DNA of 64,000 nucleotides from Arsenophonus sp. aPb (GCF_029873475.1 NZ_CP123499.1:186001-250000); one strand, 5' to 3'. Positions 38,346 through 48,689 are shown, counted from the stretch's first letter. The notes: generated from the sequence alone by a model not told the origin. Program-made: numbers and translations.

Positions 38346-39409
38346 AACGTATTTTAGTGACAGGAGGGGCTGGATTTATTGGTTCAGCAGTCGTGCGTCA
38401 TATCATTGAGCATACAGACGATAGTGTGCTAGTTGTTGATAGTTTGACTTATGCCGGTAATCTGGAATCGTTAGCGTCAGTGATAGAAAGCCCTCGTTAT
38501 GCTTTTGCCCAGATAAATATTGGAGATAGACCGGCAATTGATAAAATTTTTGAACAATATCAACCTGATGCTATTATGCATCTAGCGGCAGAAAGTCATG
38601 TTGATCGCTCGATTGATGGTCCAGCTGCCTTTATCGAAACCAATATTGTCGGCACTTATCTTTTATTAGAGGCTGCTCGCAACTATTGGAATCATTTAGA
38701 CCAGCAGAAAAAACAGTTATTTCGCTTCCATCATATTTCTACCGATGAAGTTTATGGCGATCTGCATACAACTGAGGGGCTATTTACCGAAACAACCTCT
38801 TATGCACCGAGTAGCCCTTATTCTGCTTCAAAGGCTTCCAGTGACCATTTAGTTAGAGCTTGGCAGCGTACTTATGGCTTACCAACATTGGTGACCAATT
38901 GTTCTAATAATTATGGCCCCTATCACTTTCCTGAAAAATTAATTCCATTGATGATATTGAACGCGATAGCCGGTAAATCATTGCCTGTTTATGGTCAAGG
39001 AGAACAGATCCGTGATTGGCTGTATGTTGAAGATCATGCCCGTGCATTGTACTTAGTCATCAGTCAAGCAGATGCAGGTAAAACTTATAATATCGGCGGG
39101 CATAATGAGCGTAAAAATATTGATGTGGTAAAAACAATTTGCGATCTGCTAGAAGAATTACGTCCGGTTAAACCGAATGGAGTGATTCATTATCGTGATT
39201 TAATTACCTATGTCACTGATCGTCCAGGTCATGATATACGTTATGCAATTGATGCTAGCAAGATAGAGCAAGAGTTGGGATGGAAGCCACAAGAGACCTT
39301 TGAATCGGGTATGCGTAAAACCGTTGAATGGTATTTAAGTAATGAAACTTGGTGGCGTCATGTGCAAGATGGTTCATATGCCGGTCAACGTTTAGGTATT
39401 GCCAAATAA
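38342..39409 (+). CDS. rffG: dTDP-glucose 4,6-dehydratase RffG
   Basis: RffG makes dTDP-4-keto-6-deoxyglucose from dTDP-glucose, a precursor of the Fuc4NAc residue of ECA. The 355-residue short-chain dehydrogenase has TGGAGFIGSAV at residues 7-17, the DEVYGDL catalytic loop near 132 and YSASKASSDH (YxxxK) near 161. I place the start at TTG 38342, 7 nt after AAGGAG and overlapping the wecC TGA; a TTG six bases earlier is too close to that ribosome site. Confidence 0.95.
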   Translation: MKRILVTGGAGFIGSAVVRHIIEHTDDSVLVVDSLTYAGNLESLASVIESPRYAFAQINIGDRPAIDKIFEQYQPDAIMHLAAESHVDRSIDGPAAFIETNIVGTYLLLEAARNYWNHLDQQKKQLFRFHHISTDEVYGDLHTTEGLFTETTSYAPSSPYSASKASSDHLVRAWQRTYGLPTLVTNCSNNYGPYHFPEKLIPLMILNAIAGKSLPVYGQGEQIRDWLYVEDHARALYLVISQADAGKTYNIGGHNERKNIDVVKTICDLLEELRPVKPNGVIHYRDLITYVTDRPGHDIRYAIDASKIEQELGWKPQETFESGMRKTVEWYLSNETWWRHVQDGSYAGQRLGIAK

Positions 39410-39428
39410 TTGAAAACGAGGAAAAGTG

Positions 39429-40304
39429 ATGAAAGGCATTGTTTTGGCTGGTGGTTCTGGAACTCGTTTGTATCCCATTACACGCGGTGTCTCAAAACAA
39501 CTATTACCTATTTATGATAAGCCGATGATTTACTATCCGCTTTCGGTACTTATGTTGGCTGGCATCCGAGAAATATTGATTATTTCGACACCTGAAGATC
39601 TGCCTGATTATCAGCGTTTGCTTGGCGATGGTGATGCTTTCGGTGTTCATTTCAATTATGCCATACAAGCTTCGCCTGACGGCTTAGCGCAGGCATTTTT
39701 GATCGGTGAAAGGTTTATTGGAGGGGATGCTTGCTGTTTGATATTAGGTGACAATATCTATTTTGGGCAGGCTTTTAGCGGTAAATTAAAAGCTGTAACG
39801 GCTCGTATGTCAGGGGCAACGATTTTCGCTTATCAGGTGATGGATCCTGAACGTTTTGGGGTGGTTGAATTTGATGAGCAATCTAAAGTGCTCTCTATTG
39901 AAGAGAAACCACTGCGACCTAAATCTAACTGGGCGGTTACTGGGCTCTATTTTTATGATAATCAAGTCGTTGACTTTGCAAAACAAATTAAACCTTCGCC
40001 ACGTGGAGAGCTTGAGATCACTTGTCTGAATCAAATGTATCTTGAGCGTGGTCAACTAAATGTTGAGCTATTAGGCCGCGGATTTGCCTGGCTAGATACC
40101 GGCACTCATGACAGCTTGATTGAAGCGAGTATGTTTGTACAAACCGTTGAGAAAAGGCAAGGATTCAAGATCGCTTGCCTAGAAGAAATCGCATGGCGTA
40201 ACGGCTGGTTGACTGATGAACAGGTTAGAAAATCAGCGGAAAAACTGGCGAAAACCGGTTATGGTCAATATTTACAGGATTTGCTGCATGTCTATCCACG
40301 CTAA
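39429..40304 (+). CDS. rffH: Glucose-1-phosphate thymidylyltransferase RffH
   Basis: RffH makes dTDP-glucose from dTTP and glucose-1-phosphate for the Fuc4NAc branch of ECA. The 291-residue enzyme has the nucleotide-binding GGSGTRLYPITRGVSKQ motif from residue 8, the LGDNIYFGQ metal site near 107 and EEKPLRPKSNWAVTGLYFYD near 157. The ATG at 39429 has GAGG 7 nt upstream; a GTG just before it is less likely. Its last codons overlap the rffC start by 17 nt. Confidence 0.96.
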   Translation: MKGIVLAGGSGTRLYPITRGVSKQLLPIYDKPMIYYPLSVLMLAGIREILIISTPEDLPDYQRLLGDGDAFGVHFNYAIQASPDGLAQAFLIGERFIGGDACCLILGDNIYFGQAFSGKLKAVTARMSGATIFAYQVMDPERFGVVEFDEQSKVLSIEEKPLRPKSNWAVTGLYFYDNQVVDFAKQIKPSPRGELEITCLNQMYLERGQLNVELLGRGFAWLDTGTHDSLIEASMFVQTVEKRQGFKIACLEEIAWRNGWLTDEQVRKSAEKLAKTGYGQYLQDLLHVYPR

Positions 40305-41010
40305 TATTGAAATACTCAGCTGGGAAAGTGATTTTTTTAAACGTAAAACGGCAAAATTGCATTTTACACCTGATGCACCGGTTGTTTCATTAGATCAATT
40401 AGCCGACTACGATATTGTGCAAGCCAAAATTGCGACCGCTGATACTGAACTGATTGACGCAGTGTTAGCGATGGGTTTTTGGTTGGTAGAAGGGGAAGTC
40501 GATTTTTGTCTAAATATTGCTAGCCGCGTAAAAAATCACAGTTTAGGTATAGCTGTGGCGGTTGTAAAGGATATTGAATTATTGAAAAGTATTGCTGCTA
40601 CAGCTTTTTCACATAGCCGTTTTCGCACACCCTGGTATCGATTGGCAGATAATGCCCGTTTTTATTCTATTTGGCTTGAAAAAGCCGTTAAAGGCACTTT
40701 TGATGACGTCTGCTTGTTAGTCAAGAATGTGCAAGGAGAGATTCAGGGCTTTGTTACAGTAAGAAAAATAGCCGTGGAAAAAGAGGCGCGGATTGGTTTA
40801 TTAGCCACTGCTCCAGCTCATCAGGGTAAAGGGGTTGGTAAACAATTACTAACAGCAGCATGCCAATGGTGTGAGCAGCAAGGGATAGAGCAACTAAGGA
40901 TAGCGACGCAAATCAGTAATATTGTCGCTATGCGTCTTTATACACAAATGGGTGCACGAATTGAAAGCACCGCTTATTGGTTATATCGAGGACGACATGA
41001 TCCCATTTAA
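40288..41010 (+). CDS. rffC: dTDP-4-amino-4,6-dideoxygalactose N-acetyltransferase (RffC/WecD)
   Basis: RffC acetylates dTDP-Fuc4N with acetyl-CoA to give dTDP-Fuc4NAc. The GNAT domain occupies the C-terminal half, with the acetyl-CoA loop APAHQGKGVGKQLL near residue 175 and the conserved end ESTAYWLYRG. The start at ATG 40288, inside the 3' end of rffH, matches the E. coli N-terminus (ASIE.L.WE..FF). 240 residues. The gene is less conserved than its neighbours, as is usual for rffC, and overlaps wecE by 14 nt. Confidence 0.93.
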   Translation: MSIHANIEILSWESDFFKRKTAKLHFTPDAPVVSLDQLADYDIVQAKIATADTELIDAVLAMGFWLVEGEVDFCLNIASRVKNHSLGIAVAVVKDIELLKSIAATAFSHSRFRTPWYRLADNARFYSIWLEKAVKGTFDDVCLLVKNVQGEIQGFVTVRKIAVEKEARIGLLATAPAHQGKGVGKQLLTAACQWCEQQGIEQLRIATQISNIVAMRLYTQMGARIESTAYWLYRGRHDPI

Positions 41011-42127
41011 TAAACCACCGATTATTGGTACTGAATTAGGTTACATGCAAGAAGCTATGCAGAGTGGCAAGTTATGTGGTGATGGGCACTTTACTCAGCG
41101 TTGCGAAAAGTGGCTGGAAAGCCATTTTCAATGTCCGAAGGCGCTGCTAACCCCTTCTTGTACAGCAGCTTTGGAAATGGCGGCGATTTTGCTGGATATT
41201 AAACCTGGTGATGAAGTTATTATGCCAAGTTTTACCTTTGTTTCTACCGCTAATGCATTTGTGCTAAGGGGAGCGACGATTGTATTTATCGATATCCGGC
41301 CCGATACCATGAATATGGATGAAAATAAAATTGAAGCGGCGATCACCGCCAAAACTCGCGCCATTGTCCCTGTTCACTATGCTGGTGTGGCTTGTGAGAT
41401 GGATACCATTATGGCATTGGCAGAAAAACACCATCTTTATGTGGTTGAAGATGCCGCTCAAGGTGTTATGTCGACTTATAAAGGGAAAGCGCTTGGCACG
41501 CTAGGTCATATTGGTTGTTATAGTTTTCATGAAACGAAAAATTACTCTTCCGGTGGTGAGGGTGGTGCTGTATTGATTAATAATCCTTCGCTTATTGAGC
41601 GAGCAGAGGTTGTGCGGGAAAAAGGCACGGATCGCAGTCAGTTTTTCCGCGGGCAAGTTGATAAATATACCTGGCGAGATATTGGTTCCAGTTATTTAAT
41701 GTCAGATCTACAAGCGGCTTATTTATGGGCGCAATTGGAGCAGGCGGAAAAGGTTAATCAGCGTAGGTTAGATTTATGGAAAAACTATTATCAAGCACTT
41801 AAACCTTTAGCTGAAATTGGTAAGCTAGATTTACCTGTTATACCCCCAGATTTGCAACAAAATGCCCATATGTTCTATATCAAACTGAAAGATATTAAAC
41901 AAAGAACAGCATTTAATAAGCATATGCAAGCAGTGAATATTTTAACGGTATTTCACTATGTTGCTTTACACTCCAGCCCAGCAGGCCATAAATTTGGTCG
42001 TTTTCATGGTGATGATTGTTTTACGACGAAAGAAAGTGAACGTTTAGTTCGTTTACCAATGTTCTATAATCTTACCGATGAAGAACAGCACCAGGTAATC
42101 AAGCAAATCCGATGTTTTTTTGCGTGA
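40997..42127 (+). CDS. wecE: dTDP-4-amino-4,6-dideoxygalactose transaminase WecE
   Basis: WecE transfers the amino group of glutamate to dTDP-4-keto-6-deoxyglucose, making dTDP-Fuc4N. The 376-residue PLP enzyme of the DegT/DnrJ family has the internal aldimine lysine at K181 (SFHETKNYSSGGEGG) and the PSFTFVSTANAF segment near 78. The start is ATG 40997 within the end of rffC, giving exactly the E. coli length; a longer frame upstream is spurious. The stop is followed 1 nt later by the wzxE start. Confidence 0.97.
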   Translation: MIPFNKPPIIGTELGYMQEAMQSGKLCGDGHFTQRCEKWLESHFQCPKALLTPSCTAALEMAAILLDIKPGDEVIMPSFTFVSTANAFVLRGATIVFIDIRPDTMNMDENKIEAAITAKTRAIVPVHYAGVACEMDTIMALAEKHHLYVVEDAAQGVMSTYKGKALGTLGHIGCYSFHETKNYSSGGEGGAVLINNPSLIERAEVVREKGTDRSQFFRGQVDKYTWRDIGSSYLMSDLQAAYLWAQLEQAEKVNQRRLDLWKNYYQALKPLAEIGKLDLPVIPPDLQQNAHMFYIKLKDIKQRTAFNKHMQAVNILTVFHYVALHSSPAGHKFGRFHGDDCFTTKESERLVRLPMFYNLTDEEQHQVIKQIRCFFA

Positions 42128-42128
42128 T

Positions 42129-43379
42129 ATGTCATTAGCTAAAGCGTCTGTATGGACAGCGATTTCAACCTTGATAAAAATTGGGGCAGGGTTAGTCGTT
42201 ATCAAATTGTTGGCTGTTTCTTTTGGTCCGAGTGGTGTTGGTCAAGCAGGAAATTTCCGTCAACTGATTACTGTACTTGGTGTTTTATCGGGTGCAGGGA
42301 TCTTCAATGGTGTGACCAAATATGTTGCCGAATACCATCAGACACCCACAAAATTAACTGCTGTAATAGGCACTTCATCATCCATTATTTTGGGTTTTTC
42401 AACTCTATTAGCGCTTATTTTTTTACTATTTAGCTCATTTATTAGTCTGGCTCTATTTGGTCATACACATTATCAAACGGTTATTTGTGCCTTAGCATTG
42501 ATACAAATGGGGATTGCGTATGCGAATTATTTTCTGGCTATATTAAAAGGTTTCCGTGATGCCAAAGGTAATGCGCTATCGATTATTATTGGTAGTTTAG
42601 CAGGAGTGATTGCTTACTATTTTTGTTTTAGATTAAGTGGTTATCAAGGAGCGCTAATAGGATTAGCTTTAGTTCCTGCATTGATTGTTGTGCCAGCAGC
42701 GATCATGATTTTACACCATAAACAACTCAATTGGTCGTTTTTAAAACCAAATTGGAATAAGGCTATTGCTCATCACTTAGCTAAATTTACCTTAATGGCG
42801 TTAATAACTTCAGTAACGTTACCGGTTGCCTATATTATGATGAGAAATTTATTGGCTGAGAGATATAGTTGGGATGAGGTGGGTATTTGGCAGGCAGTGA
42901 CTAGTATTTCAGATGCTTATTTACAGTTTATTACTGCATCTTTTACCGTCTATTTATTGCCAACTTTAGCTAAATTGCAGCATAGAGATGAGATTAGTGC
43001 AGAAATTTTTAAAGCGCTAAAGTTTGTTTTACCGGCGGTAGCGTTAGCTAGTTTTACCGTATGGCTATTGCGAGATGTGGCAATTTGGTTGCTTTTTTCC
43101 GATAAATTTCTCGCCATGCGCGATCTTTTTGCTTGGCAGTTGATTGGTGACGTATTGAAAGTCGGCGCTTATGTGTTCGGTTATTTAGTTATTGCTAAGG
43201 CAGCATTACGATTTTACATTTTAACGGAAGTGACTCAATTTGCGTTGTTAACTGGGTTTGCTTATTGGTTAATACCTGCTTACGGCGCTTTAGGTGCTGC
43301 CCAGGCCTATATGGCAACTTATATCGTTTATTTTATGCTTTGTAGTGGCATATTCTATCTTTACCGCAGGCGGACATGA
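42129..43379 (+). CDS. wzxE: ECA lipid III flippase WzxE
   Basis: WzxE moves undecaprenyl-PP-linked ECA trisaccharide across the inner membrane. The 416-residue polytopic protein has about twelve hydrophobic segments and belongs to the MOP/polysaccharide transport superfamily. The start at ATG 42129 matches E. coli (MSLAKAS.WTA.STL.KIGAGL). It begins 1 nt after wecE stops and overlaps wecF by 4 nt. Confidence 0.96.
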   Translation: MSLAKASVWTAISTLIKIGAGLVVIKLLAVSFGPSGVGQAGNFRQLITVLGVLSGAGIFNGVTKYVAEYHQTPTKLTAVIGTSSSIILGFSTLLALIFLLFSSFISLALFGHTHYQTVICALALIQMGIAYANYFLAILKGFRDAKGNALSIIIGSLAGVIAYYFCFRLSGYQGALIGLALVPALIVVPAAIMILHHKQLNWSFLKPNWNKAIAHHLAKFTLMALITSVTLPVAYIMMRNLLAERYSWDEVGIWQAVTSISDAYLQFITASFTVYLLPTLAKLQHRDEISAEIFKALKFVLPAVALASFTVWLLRDVAIWLLFSDKFLAMRDLFAWQLIGDVLKVGAYVFGYLVIAKAALRFYILTEVTQFALLTGFAYWLIPAYGALGAAQAYMATYIVYFMLCSGIFYLYRRRT

Positions 43380-44458
43380 AAACCTTAATCCATGTATTAG
43401 GCTCTGACATCCCACATCATAATCAGACAGTGTTAGCATTTTTTAATGATGTTTTATCTTTGTCAATGCCATCACGAGAAAAGAGACAGTTTATGGTTGT
43501 TAGTCGTGATCTCACGCTAGCATCACACTATCCACGTCTTCACATTCAGCAATTTGATAATAAAAAAGCAATCGCTAAAATTATCGCTAAGCAAGCAAAA
43601 GCAAGTAGAAATTGCCAATTCTTTTTTCATGGTCAATTTAATGTATCTATCTGGTTAGCATTATTGTTTGGCAAGATCCGTCGACAACAATTTTTATGGC
43701 ATATTTGGGGCGCTGATCTCTATGAGGACTCAGCTGCATTGAAATTTAGATTATTTTATTATTTACGGCGTCTGGCATTTAAACGGGTAGGGCATGTTTT
43801 TGCTACCCGAGGAGATTTAAATTATTTTTCTCATTCAAATCCAGCGATAGCAACATCTTTGCTCTATTTTCCAACCAAAATGGATCCGGCCTTAACCGTT
43901 TATGAAAAATCGATTAACCAAACCGATAAAGTAACAATTTTGGTTGGTAACTCAGGTGATCAGTCCAATCGACATATTGAAGCATTACAGGCGATCAAAA
44001 AGCAATTCGCTGATCAGCCAGTTGAAATTTTTGTTCCTATGGGATATCCCGATAATAATCAGATGTATATTGCAGAAGTCGCTCAGGCAGCGGAAAATTA
44101 TTTCCCTAATGGCGAAGTGATAATTATTAAGGAAAAAATCGCTTTTAATGATTATCTCACTTTACTGCGTTGTTGTGATCTAGGTTACTTTATTTTCAAA
44201 AGACAGCAGGGTATCGGCACATTGTGCTTATTAATTCAGTTTGGAATTCCTTTTATTATTAGCCGTCAAAATTACTTTTGGCAGGATCTTATCGAGCAAA
44301 ATGTCCCTTTTCTATTTTATGATGATCAATTAGATGAACGACAACTAGCTGCTATTCGACAAAAAATGATCTTAATTGATAGAAGCCAGGTAGCCTTTTT
44401 TAATCCTAATTTTATTAAAGGGTGGCAAGCTGCATTGACATCGATAGGAGAGCAGTAA
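43376..44458 (+). CDS. wecF: ECA Fuc4NAc transferase WecF (RffT)
   Basis: WecF adds Fuc4NAc from dTDP-Fuc4NAc to lipid II, completing the ECA trisaccharide lipid III at the cytoplasmic face. The 360-residue protein is a family 56 glycosyltransferase with the conserved segments FFHGQFN, FLWHIWGADLY (near residues 100-110) and VGNSGDQSNRHIEAL (near 191-205). The start overlaps wzxE by 4 nt, and the stop shares one base with the wzyE start (TAATG). Confidence 0.95.
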   Translation: MKTLIHVLGSDIPHHNQTVLAFFNDVLSLSMPSREKRQFMVVSRDLTLASHYPRLHIQQFDNKKAIAKIIAKQAKASRNCQFFFHGQFNVSIWLALLFGKIRRQQFLWHIWGADLYEDSAALKFRLFYYLRRLAFKRVGHVFATRGDLNYFSHSNPAIATSLLYFPTKMDPALTVYEKSINQTDKVTILVGNSGDQSNRHIEALQAIKKQFADQPVEIFVPMGYPDNNQMYIAEVAQAAENYFPNGEVIIIKEKIAFNDYLTLLRCCDLGYFIFKRQQGIGTLCLLIQFGIPFIISRQNYFWQDLIEQNVPFLFYDDQLDERQLAAIRQKMILIDRSQVAFFNPNFIKGWQAALTSIGEQ

Positions 44459-45795
44459 TGACTTTAGCGGAATTTGGTGGCTTATCGATAGTCTATTTTA
44501 TCTCTCTAATATTAATTTTGGCGCTAACTTATCGAGAATTTCGGCGCGTACGTTTCAATTTTAATATCTTTTTTTCTTTACTTTATTTATTAACATTCTA
44601 TTTTGGTTTCCCATTAACGGGATTACTTGTTTTTCAATTTGATGTTAATGTGGTACCAACCAATGCATTATTGAATGCACTGCTCTCATCTATCAGTTTT
44701 TATATTGTTTATTATATTGCTTACAAAACCCGCTTGCGAAGTGGTGTTCAGCAATCTAAACAGCCATTATTCACTATGAATGGGGTAGAAACACGGTTAA
44801 CGTGTTTCTTGTTGATGTTTATTGCTATTATGACCGTGGCAATATTTTTCATACAAAATGGCTTTTTACTGTTTCGTTTACAATCCTATAGTCAGATTTT
44901 TTCTCGTGAAGTTTCTGGTGTGGCATTAAAACGTTTTTTTTATTTCTTCATCCCGGCAATGTTGATTGTCTATTTTTTAAAGCCGACTCAGTATCGCTGG
45001 TTATTTTTTCTACTTAGCACGGTTCTTTTTGGGATACTCACTTATCTGGTTGTGGGTGGAACACGGGCTAATATTATTATTGCCTTTGCACTTTTCCTAT
45101 TTATCGGCATCATCCGTGGCTGGATTAATTTATGGATGCTAACTATTGCCGGTGTTATCGGCATTGTTGGCATGTTTTGGTTAGCATTAGAGCGTTATGG
45201 GTTGAATGTTCGTGGCGCGGAGGCTTTTTATACTTTTCTTTATTTAACCCGTGATACCTTTTCCCCTTGGGAAAATTTGGCACTATTGCTAGATAACTAT
45301 GGCAAAATTGAATTCCAAGGATTAGCTCCTATTGTACGTGATTTTTATGTTTTTATTCCCAGTTGGTTATGGCCTGAACGACCTAATATGGTATTGAATT
45401 CAGCTAATTATTTTACCTGGCAAGTGCTTAATAATCACTCTGGTTTAGCCATATCGCCAACATTAATTGGTTCTTTAGTCGTGATGGGCGGTGTTGTTTT
45501 TATTCCTATAGGCGCGATTGGCGTTGGTATGATTATTAAATGGTTTGATTGGCTTTTTGAAAAAAGTAAGCTTGAAACCAATCGTTATAAAGCCGTTATT
45601 CTGCAAGCTTTCTGTTTTGGCGCTATTTTTAATATTATTGTCCTTGTCCGTGAGGGTGTGGACTCTTTCGTGTCACGAGTTGTGTTTTTTGGTCTGGTAT
45701 TTGGACTTTGTTTGTTTATGGCGAAACTTATTTATTGGTTATTTGCCAAAGCTGGTTTAATTCGCATATATATCACCAATGATTGTAAAAAATAA
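44458..45795 (+). CDS. wzyE: ECA polymerase WzyE
   Basis: WzyE links ECA trisaccharide units in the periplasm. The 445-residue protein is polytopic with about eleven hydrophobic segments and the well conserved loops VGGTRANIIIAFALFLF and DTFSPWENLALLL. I start at ATG 44458, behind AGGAG with a 7-nt gap, which matches the family N-terminus. It lies between wecF and wecG, the standard order. Confidence 0.95.
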   Translation: MTLAEFGGLSIVYFISLILILALTYREFRRVRFNFNIFFSLLYLLTFYFGFPLTGLLVFQFDVNVVPTNALLNALLSSISFYIVYYIAYKTRLRSGVQQSKQPLFTMNGVETRLTCFLLMFIAIMTVAIFFIQNGFLLFRLQSYSQIFSREVSGVALKRFFYFFIPAMLIVYFLKPTQYRWLFFLLSTVLFGILTYLVVGGTRANIIIAFALFLFIGIIRGWINLWMLTIAGVIGIVGMFWLALERYGLNVRGAEAFYTFLYLTRDTFSPWENLALLLDNYGKIEFQGLAPIVRDFYVFIPSWLWPERPNMVLNSANYFTWQVLNNHSGLAISPTLIGSLVVMGGVVFIPIGAIGVGMIIKWFDWLFEKSKLETNRYKAVILQAFCFGAIFNIIVLVREGVDSFVSRVVFFGLVFGLCLFMAKLIYWLFAKAGLIRIYITNDCKK

Positions 45796-45822
45796 ACTAA
45801 ATAATAGCTACTGGAGTAAAGT

Positions 45823-46560
45823 ATGAAGCAAAAAGTGATCCCGAAATATGATATTCGAGGTCATCTTATTTGGGGTTTCCATAATATAACTCATTTCCTC
45901 AATTATCTGTTTTCTGATCAACAGGTTAAGCGTGGAACATTAGTGGCTATTAATGCGGAAAAAATCCTAACAGCAGAGCAAGATCGTGACTTAAATACAC
46001 TTTTAGCTGAAGCGGAATATCTGTATGCCGATGGGATTAGCATTGTCAGAGCGATTCGTCGTAAATATCCACAAGCAAAGGTTTCACGTATTGCGGGTGC
46101 TGATTTGTGGGAAGCCTTGATGGAAATCGCAGGTCAAAAGTCTGTACCCGTATTTTTGGTAGGTGGAAAAGCGAAAGTTCTTAAACAGACCGAAAATAAA
46201 CTTCGCACTCAGTGGCAAGTGAATATTGTTGGTAGTCAAGATGGTTACTTTAAGCCTGACCAACGTAAAATATTATTTAATCGCATAAAGGCCAGTGGTG
46301 CGAAAATTGTTACAGTAGCGATGGGTTCACCAAGGCAAGAAATTTTTATCCGAGAATGTCGGCAAGTTTATCCTGATGCACTTTACATGGGAATAGGTGG
46401 TACTTATGATGTTTTTACTGGACATATAAAACGCGCACCTAAATTATGGCAACGATTAGGATTGGAATGGTTATATCGATTGCTTGCTCAGCCAAGGCGT
46501 ATCAAAAGACAGATAAAATTATTGCGCTTTTTAGCTTACTATTATGGTGGCAAACTTTAG
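45823..46560 (+). CDS. wecG: UDP-ManNAcA transferase WecG (RffM)
   Basis: WecG transfers ManNAcA to lipid I to form ECA lipid II. The 245-residue protein is a WecG/TagA/CpsF family (GT26) enzyme with the conserved LYADGISIVRAIR (near residues 67-79), AGADLWEALM and ALYMGIGGTYDVFTG segments, the aspartate of YADG being the likely base. GGAG precedes the ATG. It is the last gene of the ECA cluster; no strong terminator follows. Confidence 0.95.
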   Translation: MKQKVIPKYDIRGHLIWGFHNITHFLNYLFSDQQVKRGTLVAINAEKILTAEQDRDLNTLLAEAEYLYADGISIVRAIRRKYPQAKVSRIAGADLWEALMEIAGQKSVPVFLVGGKAKVLKQTENKLRTQWQVNIVGSQDGYFKPDQRKILFNRIKASGAKIVTVAMGSPRQEIFIRECRQVYPDALYMGIGGTYDVFTGHIKRAPKLWQRLGLEWLYRLLAQPRRIKRQIKLLRFLAYYYGGKL

Positions 46561-46827
46561 ACATTTATTTGTATATTATTTCTATTGCAATAGCTCGCTT
46601 TGACAGCTAATGAATGGCAATTCCATCTGCTAGATCTTCTTTAAAATAGGTTTTTTAGCTTACAATTGTTTTTTCATTGTTGAGCAATTACCACTATTTT
46701 GATTACATTTATAAATTTTTATTTCGTTATTATTAAAAACATGTTTTCATTACGGAACTATTATCTGTCATTTTGACCATGAAGGTCATATGGTATTAAG
46801 TGATTATTGAAAGGGCAGGAAATTGCT

Positions 46828-48204
46828 ATGGGGAAACCGGAACAAGGCCTCAGTCGTGGCCTTGAAGCGAGGCATATTGAACTTATTGCATTAGGTGGAA
46901 CAATTGGTGTTGGTTTATTTATGGGATCCGCCAGTACGTTAAAATGGGCAGGACCTTCTGTATTACTGGCTTATATTGTTGCTGGATTATTTGTTTTTTT
47001 TATTATGCGCTCAATGGGAGAAATGTTGTTTCTTGAACCCGTTACTGGCGCCTTTGCCTCGTTTGGATATAAATATTTGAGCCCATATTGGGGATGTTTA
47101 ACGGCATGGGGTTATTGGTTCATGTGGGTCGCTGTTGGGATATCAGAGATCACAGCGATTGGTGTCTATGCGGAATTTTGGTTTCCTGAGGTGCCACAAT
47201 GGGTTTTTGCGTTGATTGCGGTTGTACTTGTTGCACTAGCTAATCTGGCCGCAGTGCGTTTGTATGGTGAATTGGAATTCTGGTTTGCTATGATCAAGGT
47301 TACCACGATTGTTGTGATGATCTTGATTGGATTAGGACTGATTTTTGTTGGTATTGGCAATAATTTTGAACCAATAGGTTTAGCCAATTTGACTGAGCAT
47401 GGTGGCTTTTTTGCTGGTGGTTGGCAAGGCTTTTTATTTGCGCTTTGTATTGTAGTGGCCTCTTATCAAGGTGTTGAATTAGTTGGTATTACTGCGGGCG
47501 AAGCGAAAAATCCGCAAGTCACATTAAAAAAAGCGATTAATAATATTTTATGGCGAATCTTAATTTTTTATGTTGGTGCTATTTTTATTGTTGTGACGTT
47601 ATTTCCTTGGACAGAGATTGGTCAAAATGGTAGTCCATTTGTGCTAATGTTTGCCAAAGTAGGCATTGTTTCGGCAGCTGCAGTGATTAATTTTGTAGTA
47701 CTTACAGCGGCATTATCAGGCTGTAATAGTGGCATGTATAGTGGCGGGCGTATGATTTATGCTTTAGCGCAAAATGGTCAACTGCCAAAATCTTTATTGA
47801 AAGTGACAGCAAATGGTGTGCCAGCACGGTGCATAATGCTAACAATTTTGTGTCTTATTGTTGGCTCAGGTCTCAACTATATTATCCCTGATCCACAAGC
47901 AGTTTTTGTTTATGTTTATAGTGCGAGCGTATTGCCTGGAATGATACCTTGGTTTGTTATTTTATTGAGTCAATTGCGTTTTCGGCAAGTGCATCAACAG
48001 CAATTAGCCCAACATACTTTTAAATCGGTATTGTTTCCTTACGTGAATTATTTGACCTTGCTTTTTTTGGTGTGTGTACTTGTTGGCATGGCGATTAATC
48101 CCGATACGCGTTTGTCATTAATTGTGGGTGGCGTGTTTTTATTGATTGTTTCTGTGATCTATTTTTTGAATCATATTTTTTGCCGTAAAACGATGAAAAA
48201 ATGA
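46828..48204 (+). CDS. yifK: APC-family threonine/amino acid permease YifK (ThrP)
   Basis: An inner-membrane amino acid:proton symporter of the APC family; E. coli YifK has been reported as a threonine/serine importer (ThrP). The 458-residue protein has about twelve membrane segments and the family signature RHIELIALGGTIGVGLFMGS near the N-terminus. ATG 46828 with AGGA upstream matches the E. coli start; a TTG 21 bases earlier is unlikely. It stands alone between the ECA cluster and a tRNA cluster, as in E. coli. Confidence 0.94.
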   Translation: MGKPEQGLSRGLEARHIELIALGGTIGVGLFMGSASTLKWAGPSVLLAYIVAGLFVFFIMRSMGEMLFLEPVTGAFASFGYKYLSPYWGCLTAWGYWFMWVAVGISEITAIGVYAEFWFPEVPQWVFALIAVVLVALANLAAVRLYGELEFWFAMIKVTTIVVMILIGLGLIFVGIGNNFEPIGLANLTEHGGFFAGGWQGFLFALCIVVASYQGVELVGITAGEAKNPQVTLKKAINNILWRILIFYVGAIFIVVTLFPWTEIGQNGSPFVLMFAKVGIVSAAAVINFVVLTAALSGCNSGMYSGGRMIYALAQNGQLPKSLLKVTANGVPARCIMLTILCLIVGSGLNYIIPDPQAVFVYVYSASVLPGMIPWFVILLSQLRFRQVHQQQLAQHTFKSVLFPYVNYLTLLFLVCVLVGMAINPDTRLSLIVGGVFLLIVSVIYFLNHIFCRKTMKK

Positions 48205-48357
48205 TTAGCAATAGCCTGTTTAACTGGCTAAAAAATGATGATAAGGTTAATTTTTTGATTGAAATGTATAAAGCATAAGCAAATAACCTTTTTATTTAAA
48301 AAATCACTGGACAGCATGCTATTAAATCCGTACTATCCTCACCCGCAACGGCGTTAA

Positions 48358-48434
<77 letters not shown>

Positions 48435-48506
48435 TTTACTGCGTGCTCTGCTACGGTGTAGTGGATTAGTGTTGTATTCAATAAATTGAATTTTTAAAGA
48501 TTCTAT

Positions 48507-48583
48507 GGTGGCTATAGCTCAGTTGGTAGAGCCCCGGATTGTGATTCCGGTTGTCGTGGGTTCGAATCCCATTAGTCACCCCA
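48507..48583 (+). tRNA. hisR-type: tRNA-His (GTG)
   Basis: 77 nt including the encoded G-1 that pairs with C73, an identity element for HisRS. Anticodon GTG. The acceptor stem has one G-U pair (GGTGGCT / AGTCACC) where E. coli has G-C. Confidence 0.97.
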
Positions 48584-48602
48584 TATTTGTTTTATGCAGT
48601 TT

Positions 48603-48689
48603 GCGAGGGTGGCGGAATTGGTAGACGCGCTAGCTTCAGGTGTTAGTATCCTTACGGATGTGGGGGTTCAAGTCCCCCCTTTCGCACCA
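48603..48689 (+). tRNA. leuT-type: tRNA-Leu (CAG)
   Basis: 87 nt with the long class II variable arm (GTTAGTATCCTTACGGAT), anticodon CAG, encoded CCA. Confidence 0.97.

Noticed and set aside
40922..40996. 25-residue N-terminal extension of wecE
   Set aside because: It overlaps rffC; the ATG at 40997 gives the exact E. coli length and N-terminus.
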